A DNA stretch of 8,776 nt from an uncultured bacterium (GCA_903957405.1 CAJBPC010000532.1:1-8776); one strand, 5' to 3'. Positions 1-7,159 are shown, numbered from the stretch's first letter. A program made the numbers and translations. Notes: generated by a model not told the origin, from the sequence alone.

Positions 1-526
1 GCACCCATATGACGGAGCCTCTAACCTTTTTGTCGCAATTCCCGGGGAATGACTGGCAATCCTCATCCAACGCATCGATCCGGGAAAGCTGTCATGGGGG
101 TTGGCGTGGAACTGAAAGCCATGGTTAAATCACTAGGGGTAACCATCAGGGCTTTATCGGCACAGCATAGTTTCCGGTGGCAGTGACCTGATCATTATCC
201 TATGTCGGCAGGGTCTTATGATGGCCGAATGTTTTTTCGCTGCAAGACAAAACATCCCGCATGCCGCGAATTGTCCCTGCCTATCTGCCGCATGCATGAC
301 ATCTGTGATCGGAAAAATGCAATCCATACCGTTGGAATGCTTCGATGTTCACGAGTGAAGCCTAAAAGAATAATTCCAAAGAAGGGACCGTGAGCCTCTG
401 ACCCTTGCGAACAAGCCTGCTTCGGCGTAGACTTGTCCTCTTTCGTCGGTACAAATTCGGGAAATCGTCTTTACCAGAAGACTGATGGTGGTTTAGCATC
501 CTTTCGGAATGAATAAATGAAAATTT
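1..526. other. 526-bp region without a supportable gene upstream of paaZ
   Basis: I see no convincing coding sequence here on either strand. Two short + strand open frames exist: 49-186 (45 codons) and 202-393 (63 codons). The second is rich in Cys, His, Arg and Lys, as expected of chance translation, and neither resembles a known family. A frame open from the left edge to a stop at 50-52 could be the tail of an upstream gene, but only 16 codons are visible. The region contains two perfect inverted repeats (38-50 and 121-146) and a weak hairpin (319-340). I found no good TAnnTTTG promoter close to paaZ. The stretch may be a long leader, a decayed gene or the edge of an element. Confidence 0.5.
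121..146. repeat. Perfect 7-bp inverted repeat, possible operator
   Basis: ATGGTTA at 121-127 is matched by its reverse complement TAACCAT at 140-146, with a 12-nt spacer. This layout would suit a dimeric DNA-binding regulator. It lies about 380 bp ahead of paaZ, which is far for a paaZ operator, so it may serve an unseen transcript or be chance. A second, shorter palindrome (ATTCCC-G-GGGAAT) sits at 38-50. Confidence 0.2.
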
Positions 527-2584
527 ATGGGGAAACTTGGAAGTTATGTGGCTGGGGAATGGATGACAGGCAGTGGCGAAGGACAACCGCTTTTCAATGC
601 CTGCACGGGGGAGATCGTTGCGCATGCAAGTTCTGCGGGTGTGGACATGGGCCATGCGGTGCGCTATGCCCGGGAGACCGGTAACCCGAAACTCCGACGC
701 ATGACCTTTCACGAACGCGGGCGCATGCTGCGTGCGCTGGCATTATACCTCACGGAAAGGAAAGATCGGTTTTATGCAGTCAGTGCGTTGTCCGGTGCCA
801 CCAAGGCCGATAGCTGGATCGATATAGAAGGCGGATTCGGCAACCTCTTCGCCAATGCGTCATTGCGCAGAAAACTACCTGATGAGTCTTTCTGCACCGA
901 CGGGGATCCTCACCAGCTTGGAAAGATGCAGACCTTCATGGCACAGCATATACTCGTGCCGAAGGAGGGCGTCGCCATACATATCAACGCCTTCAATTTC
1001 CCGGTATGGGGCATGCTGGAGAAATGTGCAGTGAACTGGATGGCCGGAGTTCCCGCAATCGTAAAACCGGCCACCATCACTTCGTATCTGACGGAAGCGG
1101 TCGTCCGTGAGATCATCGCCTCCGGCATCCTTCCGGAGGGTGCCCTGCAACTCATCTGCGGCAGTGCCGGAGACCTGCTCGATCATGTTGGTTCACAAGA
1201 TGTTGTGACGTTCACTGGATCCGCAACGACCGGACTCATGCTCCGCTCACACCCGGTGATCCAGCGCGAAAGCGTTCCTTTCAACATGGAAGCAGATTCA
1301 CTCAATTGCCTCGTGCTGGGGGAAGACGTGCTGCCGGGTTCTGCGGAATGGGACATCTTCGTGAAAGAGATCAGAAAAGAGATGACCGTGAAGGCCGGGC
1401 AGAAATGTACGGCAGTCAGGCGGATTTTTGTACCGGAAGACCGGATGGAAGATGCATGGAAAGATATTGCAGGTGCCTTGCAGAAAACCATCATCGGCGA
1501 TCCCCGGAACGAGAAAGTAAGGATGGGCGCACTGGCGGGTCAGTCACAGCGCAAAGAAGTACGCGATCAGGTACATAAACTCCTTTCAGGGTCACAGATC
1601 TTATATGGGTCACTCGATTCTGCCCAGCTTTTGGATGCGGATTATGAGCAAGGTGCCTTTTTAAGTCCCATCCTCCTCGGGAATGATAAGCCGTTCTCAA
1701 CAGATGCTGTTCATGACATAGAGGCGTTCGGTCCGGTGAGTACGATCATGCCATACCGGGGCATCGACGATGCCATAGCATTGTCAAAGAAAGGGAAGGG
1801 TTCGCTGTGCAGCAGCATTGTCACTGCCGACCACAGGCTTGCCCGTTCGTACGTGCTCGGTGCCGGTACGCACCACGGACGCATCCTGGTACTGAATAAA
1901 AGCTGTGAGAAAGAAAGTACCGGTCATGGTTCACCATTGCCCTTACTGGTGCATGGCGGTCCGGGCAGGGCAGGAGGTGGGGAAGAAATGGGAGGCCTAA
2001 GGGGTATCAGACATTACATGCAACGGGTGGCGGTACAGGGATCTCCCGGAGCGATAACGGCCATAACGAACATTTATCAGGTGAATGCCCCGACCCAGAC
2101 CGATGACAAGCATCCCTTCAGGAAATATTTCGAGGAACTCCGGATAGGAGATTCCCTTGTCACACACAAGCGCACCGTCACAGAAACCGACATAGTGAAC
2201 TTCGCCAATGTCAGCTGGGATCATTTCTATGCACATACCGACCATACGTCACTTGAGGGTACATTATTCGAAAAACCAGTGGCACATGGTTACTTCATCC
2301 TGAGTGCTGCAGCCGGACTTTTCGTGGACGCTGCAAAAGGGCCGGTCATGCTCAATTACGGCATTGAAGAATGCCGGTTCATGAAACCCGTATATGCCGG
2401 CAGCACCATCGGCGTCACACTCACCTGCAAGGAGAAAATCGCGCAGGAGCAAAAAGAGGAGGAGGATATACCCAAAGGGATCGTGAAATGGCTAGTGGAA
2501 GTCACGGACGAAACAAGCGAACTTGTGGCACTGGTAACCATCCTGACCATGGTGCGGAAAAAAGAATGGGCGAGAAATGCGTGA
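527..2584 (+). CDS. paaZ: PaaZ: bifunctional oxepin-CoA hydrolase / 3-oxo-5,6-dehydrosuberyl-CoA semialdehyde dehydrogenase
   Basis: This cytoplasmic enzyme of aerobic phenylacetate catabolism opens the ring of oxepin-CoA and oxidises the resulting reactive aldehyde with NADP+ to 3-oxo-5,6-dehydrosuberyl-CoA. At 685 residues it matches the E. coli enzyme (681). The N-terminal aldehyde dehydrogenase domain (about 1-515) has the general base Glu255 in FNMEADSLN and the nucleophile Cys294 in AGQKCTAVRR. Also visible are INAFNFP (153-159), FTGSATTG (229-236) and the family stretch HGGPGRAGGGEEMGGLRG (476-493). The C-terminal MaoC-like hydratase domain (about 525-685) has the dyad Asp565 and His570 in WDHFYAH, equivalent to E. 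coli Asp561 and His566. Both sites are therefore intact. The ATG at 527 gives an N-terminus collinear with PaaZ; no Shine-Dalgarno is present. It probably shares a transcript with the crotonase gene 25 bp downstream. The other paa genes are not in the window. Confidence 0.96.
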   Translation: MGKLGSYVAGEWMTGSGEGQPLFNACTGEIVAHASSAGVDMGHAVRYARETGNPKLRRMTFHERGRMLRALALYLTERKDRFYAVSALSGATKADSWIDIEGGFGNLFANASLRRKLPDESFCTDGDPHQLGKMQTFMAQHILVPKEGVAIHINAFNFPVWGMLEKCAVNWMAGVPAIVKPATITSYLTEAVVREIIASGILPEGALQLICGSAGDLLDHVGSQDVVTFTGSATTGLMLRSHPVIQRESVPFNMEADSLNCLVLGEDVLPGSAEWDIFVKEIRKEMTVKAGQKCTAVRRIFVPEDRMEDAWKDIAGALQKTIIGDPRNEKVRMGALAGQSQRKEVRDQVHKLLSGSQILYGSLDSAQLLDADYEQGAFLSPILLGNDKPFSTDAVHDIEAFGPVSTIMPYRGIDDAIALSKKGKGSLCSSIVTADHRLARSYVLGAGTHHGRILVLNKSCEKESTGHGSPLPLLVHGGPGRAGGGEEMGGLRGIRHYMQRVAVQGSPGAITAITNIYQVNAPTQTDDKHPFRKYFEELRIGDSLVTHKRTVTETDIVNFANVSWDHFYAHTDHTSLEGTLFEKPVAHGYFILSAAAGLFVDAAKGPVMLNYGIEECRFMKPVYAGSTIGVTLTCKEKIAQEQKEEEDIPKGIVKWLVEVTDETSELVALVTILTMVRKKEWARNA

Positions 2585-2609
2585 ACAGTACTGACAAAAC
2601 GAATGATCG

Positions 2610-3377
2610 ATGAATCACCCCGATGCATATGTCAAGACCAGCATACAGGAACAGATCGGAACGATAGTGTTCCACCATCCACAGAGCAATTCTCTTCCGG
2701 CAGCAGTCCTCCAAAACCTGGCAACAGCCATCGATCTTGCAGGAAAAGACCCTGGGATAAAGGTGATCATCCTAAAAAGTGCAGGAGAGAAGGCTTTCTG
2801 TGCCGGGGCGTCTTTTGAAGAACTTATCGCCATCAACGACGCAGAAAGCGGCAAACGGTTTTTCTCCGGATTCGCCCATGTGATCAATGCCATGCGAAAA
2901 TGCCCGAAACTCATCATCGGCCGCGTACAGGGAAAATGTGTGGGGGGAGGTGTCGGACTTGCCTCTGCGACGGACTACTGCCTTGCGATGGAAACGGCAG
3001 ATGTGAAACTCAGTGAATTGGCGGTAGGCATCGGCCCCTTTGTGGTGGGGCCGGTCGTTGAAAAAAAGATAGGCGGTACGGCTTTTTCACAGCTCGCAAT
3101 CGATGCCGGCAACTGGAGGTCTGCCACTTGGGCAAAAAACCACGGGCTCTTCGCTGATACTTTTGGCACGATCGGGGAGCTTGACAAAGCAGTGGATGCG
3201 CTTGCCGCTAACCTCAGCCGTTCCAATCCAGAAGCGATGCTTGAACTGAAAAAGATATTCTGGCTTGGGACCGATGACTGGGACGAACTCCTCCTGTCAA
3301 GGGCTTCGATCAGCGGAAAGCTGGTCACCAGCGATTTCACCCGTAGCGCGATCGCATCATTCAGGAACAAGGGCTGA
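2610..3377 (+). CDS. Enoyl-CoA hydratase/isomerase (crotonase) family protein, paa-linked
   Basis: A 255-residue crotonase-fold protein acting on acyl-CoA thioesters, probably in the beta-oxidation-like lower part of phenylacetate breakdown given its place 25 bp after paaZ. The two oxyanion-hole segments are present: KAFCAGASFEEL (61-72) and GKCVGGGVGL (108-117). Measured against rat mitochondrial enoyl-CoA hydratase, the position of Glu144 is Gly116, while the position of Glu164 is kept as Glu136 (LSELAVGIGP). Crotonases with one acidic residue are often isomerases, so a double-bond isomerase role is at least as likely as hydration. It does not show the features I associate with E. coli PaaG, so no symbol is given. 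The ATG at 2610 was chosen because it starts the conserved N-terminus; the ATG at 2603 leads into another frame. Family call is firm, exact reaction is not. Confidence 0.87.
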   Translation: MNHPDAYVKTSIQEQIGTIVFHHPQSNSLPAAVLQNLATAIDLAGKDPGIKVIILKSAGEKAFCAGASFEELIAINDAESGKRFFSGFAHVINAMRKCPKLIIGRVQGKCVGGGVGLASATDYCLAMETADVKLSELAVGIGPFVVGPVVEKKIGGTAFSQLAIDAGNWRSATWAKNHGLFADTFGTIGELDKAVDALAANLSRSNPEAMLELKKIFWLGTDDWDELLLSRASISGKLVTSDFTRSAIASFRNKG

Positions 3378-3404
3378 GACATTCAAATCAGCTTGCCTGA
3401 TGCG

Positions 3405-4160
3405 TCAGATATTCAGTCCGCCACAGGTACTGATCACCTGGCCGGTTATATACGAACTGAGATCGGATGCGAGGAACAATGTGGCATTTCCAACTTCCTC
3501 GGCAGTTCCGAATCTGCCAAGAGGTATATTCTCCATGAAGCCCTTCGCGGCCTCACCGTCTTTCAGGTAATGGGTCATGTCCGTCTCTATGAATCCGGGA
3601 GCGATTGCATTGCACCGGATGTTCCGGCTGCCGAGCTCATGTGCGACAGACTTTGTGAACCCGATGATACCGGCCTTGCTGGCTGCATAGCTGGACTGGC
3701 CGGCGTTGCCACGTATGCCAACGATGGAACTCATGTTGATGATGCTGCCCTTCCTGGCTTTCATCATTGGCCTAATGACCTGTTTGGTCATATTGTACAC
3801 GCTCTTCAGGTTCACGTTCATTACCTCGTCCCATTGCTCCGGCGTCATGCGCAACAGCAGGTTGTCCTTTGAGATGCCGGCATTGTTCACACAAATATCG
3901 ACCTTACCGAATTCCTTCAAGACCTCCGCAACGAACTGCTCACTTGCGGCAAAATCTCCTGCATTGGTCTTCCATGATCGTGCCTGAACACCCATTGCAC
4001 GAAGTTTTTCCTCTAAAGCGGCTGCTTTGTCGGCACTGCCGTCACTGACATACGTGAATGCGATGTGTGCGCCGTGTTCGGCAAGTTTTAGGGCAATCGC
4101 CTCTCCGATGCCTCTAGCCGCACCTGTCACAATGGCTACCCTGTCCTGAAGAAGTTGCAT
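3405..4160 (-). CDS. fabG: 3-oxoacyl-[acyl-carrier-protein] reductase (SDR family, FabG)
   Basis: A 251-residue classical short-chain dehydrogenase, the usual FabG length. It would reduce 3-oxoacyl-ACP to 3-hydroxyacyl-ACP with NADPH in cytoplasmic fatty-acid elongation. The Rossmann nucleotide motif TGAARGIG is at 12-19 and NNAG at 92-95. The catalytic tetrad is Asn117, Ser145, Tyr158 and Lys162 (YAASK), spaced as in E. coli FabG. The C-terminal motifs PGFIETDM (188-195) and ITGQVISTCGG (238-248) fit the family. No other fatty-acid gene is adjacent; it stands alone, convergent with the paaZ unit and divergent from the carbon module. The ATG at 4160 places the first beta strand (VAIVTG) in its normal position. 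A role as a 3-hydroxyacyl-CoA dehydrogenase cannot be excluded, since many FabG paralogues act on CoA esters and paa genes lie next door. Confidence 0.9.
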   Translation of the reverse strand: MQLLQDRVAIVTGAARGIGEAIALKLAEHGAHIAFTYVSDGSADKAAALEEKLRAMGVQARSWKTNAGDFAASEQFVAEVLKEFGKVDICVNNAGISKDNLLLRMTPEQWDEVMNVNLKSVYNMTKQVIRPMMKARKGSIINMSSIVGIRGNAGQSSYAASKAGIIGFTKSVAHELGSRNIRCNAIAPGFIETDMTHYLKDGEAAKGFMENIPLGRFGTAEEVGNATLFLASDLSSYITGQVISTCGGLNI

Positions 4161-4183
4161 GATTTGTCTTGTTTATGGAAGTG

Positions 4184-4190
4184 CAAGATA
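4184..4190 (-). promoter_or_regulatory. Possible fabG promoter -7 element
   Basis: On the - strand this reads TATCTTG, close to the Bacteroidota -7 consensus TAnnTTTG but one T short. A T-rich stretch that could serve as the -33 element lies about 17 nt upstream. It would start transcription some 15-20 nt before the fabG ATG. The rest of the 274-bp spacer (4161-4434) holds no gene I can support. Confidence 0.25.
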
Positions 4191-4375
4191 ATCCGTTTGT
4201 ATAAAAACGCCGCATTCCGAATGGCTCGATGAGCAGGATTCAGGTTGCTTTCCATAAATCATTGACCCGTATTGCTGCATGCGGTTTTCAGGAATAAAAA
4301 GGGGCCGCAGTCCTGTTAGTAGGATTATTATCAAAAAAACAACACTCGGTTTTCTGAAATTGAATTGCACAGGAC

Positions 4376-4383
4376 TATATTTG
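4376..4383 (+). promoter_or_regulatory. Bacteroidota-type promoter -7 element (TATATTTG)
   Basis: TATATTTG is an exact match to the Bacteroidota primary sigma factor -7 consensus TAnnTTTG. A TTTT run at 4350-4353, 22 nt upstream, is a plausible but imperfect -33 element. Transcription would begin near 4388-4392, giving a leader of about 45 nt before the ATG at 4435. It could drive the small membrane protein alone or the whole carbon module. Confidence 0.5.
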
Positions 4384-4434
4384 TATCCTTGCCACCTCAA
4401 GGGGGCGACGTTATAAAGTCTTTCATTGAAAAAA

Positions 4435-4809
4435 ATGGGCTCTACCAAAACAAAGATCTACAGCACTAAGGTCTGGACAGCGATGTCCATGATACTGGTA
4501 CTTCTATGGCTCACCGTGAGTCTGCCCTTCATCTATCAGATCGGCATTTTACTGACTGATACCCATCAGATGTCATCATCTTACGATAACTCCAATGCCG
4601 ATGACACTGCGGAACGTTTCATGGCGAATAACGCTGAAGAAAAAGGGTCCGAAGATCCGAATACATTCAACGAGGAATACATTCACGAATATGAGGCCTG
4701 TGACGCTTCACACATGCCCATCCTACAATCATCCATTTTAGATCGCGGCGAGGATTGTATCAATGACTACCACGGCGAATTACACGTGCCGCCTCCCAAC
4801 CATTGCTGA
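4435..4809 (+). CDS. Small single-pass membrane protein with His/Cys-rich tail, unknown function
   Basis: I do not recognise this 124-residue protein. A short basic N-terminus (Lys5, Lys7, Lys12) precedes a hydrophobic stretch at about 15-40, which would act as an uncleaved anchor or signal peptide with the rest in the periplasm. Residues 45-85 are polar, acidic and low-complexity. The tail carries Cys89, His93, Cys108, His113, His117, His123 and a terminal Cys124, ending HVPPPNHC. That pattern suggests metal binding or disulfides but proves neither. The gene is supported by an exact TAnnTTTG promoter 52 nt upstream, a sensible topology and an open frame that fills the space before the carbonic anhydrase 93 bp further on. 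ATG 4435 is preferred; an in-frame TTG at 4426 would add three residues. A functional link to the inorganic-carbon genes is an inference from position only. Confidence 0.65.
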   Translation: MGSTKTKIYSTKVWTAMSMILVLLWLTVSLPFIYQIGILLTDTHQMSSSYDNSNADDTAERFMANNAEEKGSEDPNTFNEEYIHEYEACDASHMPILQSSILDRGEDCINDYHGELHVPPPNHC

Positions 4810-4823
4810 TAATTTACTGCCTC

Positions 4824-4839
4824 ACCCCTCATTCGGGGT
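4824..4839 (+). terminator. Weak hairpin after the small membrane protein gene
   Basis: ACCCC (4824-4828) pairs with GGGGT (4835-4839) around a 6-nt loop, 15 bp after the stop codon. It is followed only by a loosely T-rich stretch (4849-4859), not a proper T tract, so it may be an attenuating or mRNA-end hairpin rather than a full terminator. Confidence 0.25.
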
Positions 4840-4852
4840 TACACTCCATCTT

Positions 4853-4860
4853 TATTATTG
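4853..4860 (+). promoter_or_regulatory. Possible carbonic anhydrase operon promoter -7 element
   Basis: TATTATTG differs from the Bacteroidota TAnnTTTG consensus at one position and lies 42 nt before the carbonic anhydrase ATG, a suitable distance. No good -33 TTTG is visible at the expected spacing. If real, the carbon genes could be expressed separately from the small membrane protein. Confidence 0.25.
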
Positions 4861-4881
4861 CAATAAAAAAGTCTCATCATC

Positions 4882-4893
4882 ACGTCGAGACGT
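4882..4893. repeat. Perfect inverted repeat in the carbonic anhydrase leader
   Basis: ACGTC (4882-4886) and GACGT (4889-4893) form a perfect inverted repeat with a 2-nt centre, 9 nt before the carbonic anhydrase ATG. An overlapping alternative pairing, GTCTC (4871-4875) with GAGAC (4887-4891), is also possible. Either could be an operator or a leader hairpin affecting translation; chance is not excluded. Confidence 0.3.
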
Positions 4894-4902
4894 TACATAA
4901 AT

Positions 4903-5541
4903 ATGTTCAAAATGAGAAAGCATTCAAAAGAGTTCCTTGCTAACCTTACCCCGGAAAAATGCCTCGAGATCTTAAAGGAGGGAAATCTCCGGTTCATCAA
5001 CAACCTCAATAAGGACCACGATCATTTGGAAATGGTCAACGAAACCAGAGAAGGGCAGCATCCTATCGCTGTGGTGCTGAGTTGCATGGATTCCCGTACA
5101 TCAACTGAATTGATCTTCGACCAGGGCCTGGGTGATCTTTTCAGCATCCGTGTTGCCGGGAACATCGTAAACAACGATATCCTCGCTAGCATCGAATATG
5201 CCGTCAAATATGTCGGGTCAAAACTGCTTGTCGTCCTGGGGCATACCTCATGCGGTGCCATCAACAGCGCCAAGGCTGGCGTAGAAGACGGACATATCAC
5301 AGAACTGCTGAAACGCATCCACCCTGCTTTCAGTAAGGCGATGCTGAAGACGGACGACCAATATCTTTTTGAGGATAAGGTATCATATGCCAATGTGGAA
5401 AACAGCCTGGAGGAGATCCTGACGCAGAGCGCTATCGTAAAACAGATGTTCACCAATAACGAGATCGGCATTGTAGGTGCCATGTACAATGTCAGTGACG
5501 GAAAAGTCGATTTCTTCAAGACACTCACCGGAAAAGATTGA
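4903..5541 (+). CDS. Beta-class carbonic anhydrase
   Basis: A 212-residue zinc enzyme that interconverts CO2 and bicarbonate. The beta-class signature is complete: Cys61 with the Asp63-Arg65 dyad in CMDSR, and His114 with Cys117 in GHTSC. The core also shows VAGNIV (84-89) and SIEYAVKYVGSKLLVVLGH (96-114). There is no signal peptide, so it should act in the cytoplasm. It is the first of three tightly spaced genes with a SulP transporter (43 bp downstream) and dabA. In that setting it would equilibrate imported bicarbonate with CO2, for carboxylases or for pH balance. The ATG at 4903 lacks a Shine-Dalgarno sequence, as do its neighbours; the in-frame ATG three codons later is an equally possible start. 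Family assignment is secure. Confidence 0.94.
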   Translation: MFKMRKHSKEFLANLTPEKCLEILKEGNLRFINNLNKDHDHLEMVNETREGQHPIAVVLSCMDSRTSTELIFDQGLGDLFSIRVAGNIVNNDILASIEYAVKYVGSKLLVVLGHTSCGAINSAKAGVEDGHITELLKRIHPAFSKAMLKTDDQYLFEDKVSYANVENSLEEILTQSAIVKQMFTNNEIGIVGAMYNVSDGKVDFFKTLTGKD

Positions 5542-5582
5542 GCGCACAGATCACAAAAATCAAAATAAACAAACCGGAAAAG
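5527..5582 (+). repeat. 10-bp direct repeat around the carbonic anhydrase / SulP junction
   Basis: ACCGGAAAAG occurs at 5527-5536, within the last codons of the carbonic anhydrase gene, and again at 5573-5582, ending two bases before the SulP ATG. The second copy contains GGAAAAG and could weakly act as a ribosome-binding sequence. The repeat may be a small duplication or chance. Confidence 0.3.
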
Positions 5583-5584
5583 TC

Positions 5585-7159
5585 ATGTTGAATACGAAAT
5601 TCCTGAAGAACGACCTCATGTCCGGCATGGTTGTTTTCCTGGTGGCCCTGCCGCTATGTCTCGGCATCGCCGTAGCAAGCGGCGCACCGCCTTTTGCAGG
5701 CATCATCTGTGGCGTCATTGGAGGCATCGTCGTTGGATTTTTGAGCAACTCGCACGTCAGTGTGAGCGGACCAGCAGCGGGACTCATCGCGATCATTCTG
5801 GTAGCCATCACAGACCTGGGTTACGAGACATTCCTCGCAGCAGTCGTCATTGCCGGTTTGATCCAACTTAGTCTTGGACTTGCAAAGGCAGGCGGCATCT
5901 CCAGCTATTTCCCGAGCAGCGTCATTGAAGGGATGCTGGTGGCCATCGGCATCATCATCATCAAAAAGGAGATTCCTCATGCCATCGGCTACGATGTCGC
6001 TCATGAAGGAGATTTCTTTTCCTACCAACTGATGTATGCGGAAAAAGGGTTTTTCACCGAACTCGTCCATTCATTCAATTATGCCCATATAGGTGCAATC
6101 ATCGTGGCGATCGTCTCCCTGGCCATACTGACCGCCTTCAATAAGATCCACGCCCTAAAGAAGATCAAAGCGCTTCCGGGAGCATTGGTCGTGGTGGTTG
6201 CGGGCATCCTGCTGAATGAATTGTTCAAAACGACTGCCCCTTCACTCGTCATTGCAGCGGAGCACTTGGTCGTTCTGCCCACCGCTTCCTCCTTCAATGA
6301 GTTCCTCGGCCAGTTCACATTCCCGTCCATGGAAGGATTTTTGAATCCGAAAGTCTGGATCGTGGGTGCCACCATCGCCATTGTGGCGAGCATCGAGACG
6401 CTCCTCTGTTTGGAAGCAGGCGACAAGATGGATCCACAAAAGCGTTTCTCCAGTGCCAATACAGAACTGCGTGCACAGGGGATCGGCAATATCCTCTCAG
6501 GATTCATTGGCGGCCTCCCAATGACTTCCGTGATTGTACGCACCACCGCCAATGTGAACTCCGGTGCACGCACCAAGCTATCTGCCATCGCGCATGGCGT
6601 GTTCCTGCTGCTGGCGGTCGTGGCCATTCCCCGTGTATTGAACATGATCCCCATGGCAAGTCTTGCAGCCATACTCATCATGATCGGTTTGAAGCTTGCC
6701 AGCTTCAAAGTATTCAAACATATATGGAGCACCGGAAAGCACCAATTCGTTCCGTTCATCATCACGGTGATCGCCGTTGTGTTGACAGATCTGCTGAAAG
6801 GAGTGGCCATCGGATTGGTCGTCAGTGTGTACTTCATCCTGAAAGGAAATATGAAGCTGGCTTACTTCTTTAAAAGAGAAGAACATCAGGAAGGAGAAAC
6901 CATCCATATAGACCTGGCACAGGAAGTCTCATTCCTCAACAAGGCCGCCATCAAGCAGACGCTGGCACACCTGCCCGGTGATACAAAAGTGGTGATAGAT
7001 GCAGGCAACACCGTATATATCGACCATGATGTGCTGGAGCTGCTCCGTGACTTCATGAACTTCGGGTCAAAAGACAGGAACATCAACGTCCAGCTGCGCA
7101 ATTTCAAACCGGCATACAGGATGGAATCGGTGAACCATGTACATTCTGAAAAATTCTGA
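5585..7159 (+). CDS. SulP family anion transporter with STAS domain, probable bicarbonate importer
   Basis: A 524-residue inner-membrane transporter of the SulP (SLC26) family. The membrane domain (about 8-425) is a long run of hydrophobic segments. It holds the family motifs VALPLCLGIA (20-29), SVSGPAAG (59-66), a GART stretch (327-330) and NTELRAQGIGNILSGFIGGL (292-311). A short cytoplasmic STAS domain follows (about 438-505), recognisable from VVIDAGNTVYIDHDVLELL (469-487). SulP proteins carry sulfate, bicarbonate or other anions; its position between a carbonic anhydrase and dabA favours bicarbonate, as for the cyanobacterial SulP transporter BicA. The ATG at 5585 is preferred because it places the first conserved segment (KNDLMSG) close to the N-terminus. 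An upstream in-frame ATG at 5477 would add 36 polar residues that lie inside the carbonic anhydrase gene. The substrate is inferred from context, not from the sequence. Confidence 0.92.
   Translation: MLNTKFLKNDLMSGMVVFLVALPLCLGIAVASGAPPFAGIICGVIGGIVVGFLSNSHVSVSGPAAGLIAIILVAITDLGYETFLAAVVIAGLIQLSLGLAKAGGISSYFPSSVIEGMLVAIGIIIIKKEIPHAIGYDVAHEGDFFSYQLMYAEKGFFTELVHSFNYAHIGAIIVAIVSLAILTAFNKIHALKKIKALPGALVVVVAGILLNELFKTTAPSLVIAAEHLVVLPTASSFNEFLGQFTFPSMEGFLNPKVWIVGATIAIVASIETLLCLEAGDKMDPQKRFSSANTELRAQGIGNILSGFIGGLPMTSVIVRTTANVNSGARTKLSAIAHGVFLLLAVVAIPRVLNMIPMASLAAILIMIGLKLASFKVFKHIWSTGKHQFVPFIITVIAVVLTDLLKGVAIGLVVSVYFILKGNMKLAYFFKREEHQEGETIHIDLAQEVSFLNKAAIKQTLAHLPGDTKVVIDAGNTVYIDHDVLELLRDFMNFGSKDRNINVQLRNFKPAYRMESVNHVHSEKF

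Noticed and set aside
49..186. 45-codon + strand open frame in the left intergenic region
   Set aside because: Short, no recognised family and no promoter or ribosome-binding signal; described only as part of the intergenic region.
319..340. Hairpin of 8 bp with one mismatch (GCAATCCA / TGGAATGC)
   Set aside because: No T tract follows and no gene ends nearby, so a terminator call is not supported.
202..393. 63-codon + strand open frame in the left intergenic region
   Set aside because: Composition rich in Cys, His, Arg and Lys looks like chance translation, and no motif or start signal supports it.
362..712. 116-codon open frame on the - strand over the paaZ start
   Set aside because: It is antisense to the conserved paaZ N-terminus and its translation has no recognisable domain or natural composition.
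3373..3408. Possible bidirectional terminator between the crotonase gene and fabG
   Set aside because: Only short stems are present (GCTGA/TCAGC and CTGA/TCAG) without T tracts on either side; the 27-bp gap holds no convincing terminator.
3393..3872. 159-codon + strand open frame inside fabG
   Set aside because: Antisense to the well-conserved fabG; the - strand frame carries all SDR motifs.
4173..4448. 91-codon - strand open frame in the fabG / membrane-protein spacer
   Set aside because: It overlaps the start of the + strand membrane-protein gene and its promoter, and its translation shows no recognisable features.
5477..5584. N-terminal extension of the SulP gene from an upstream ATG
   Set aside because: The 36 extra residues are polar, overlap the carbonic anhydrase coding end and precede the normal SulP N-terminus.
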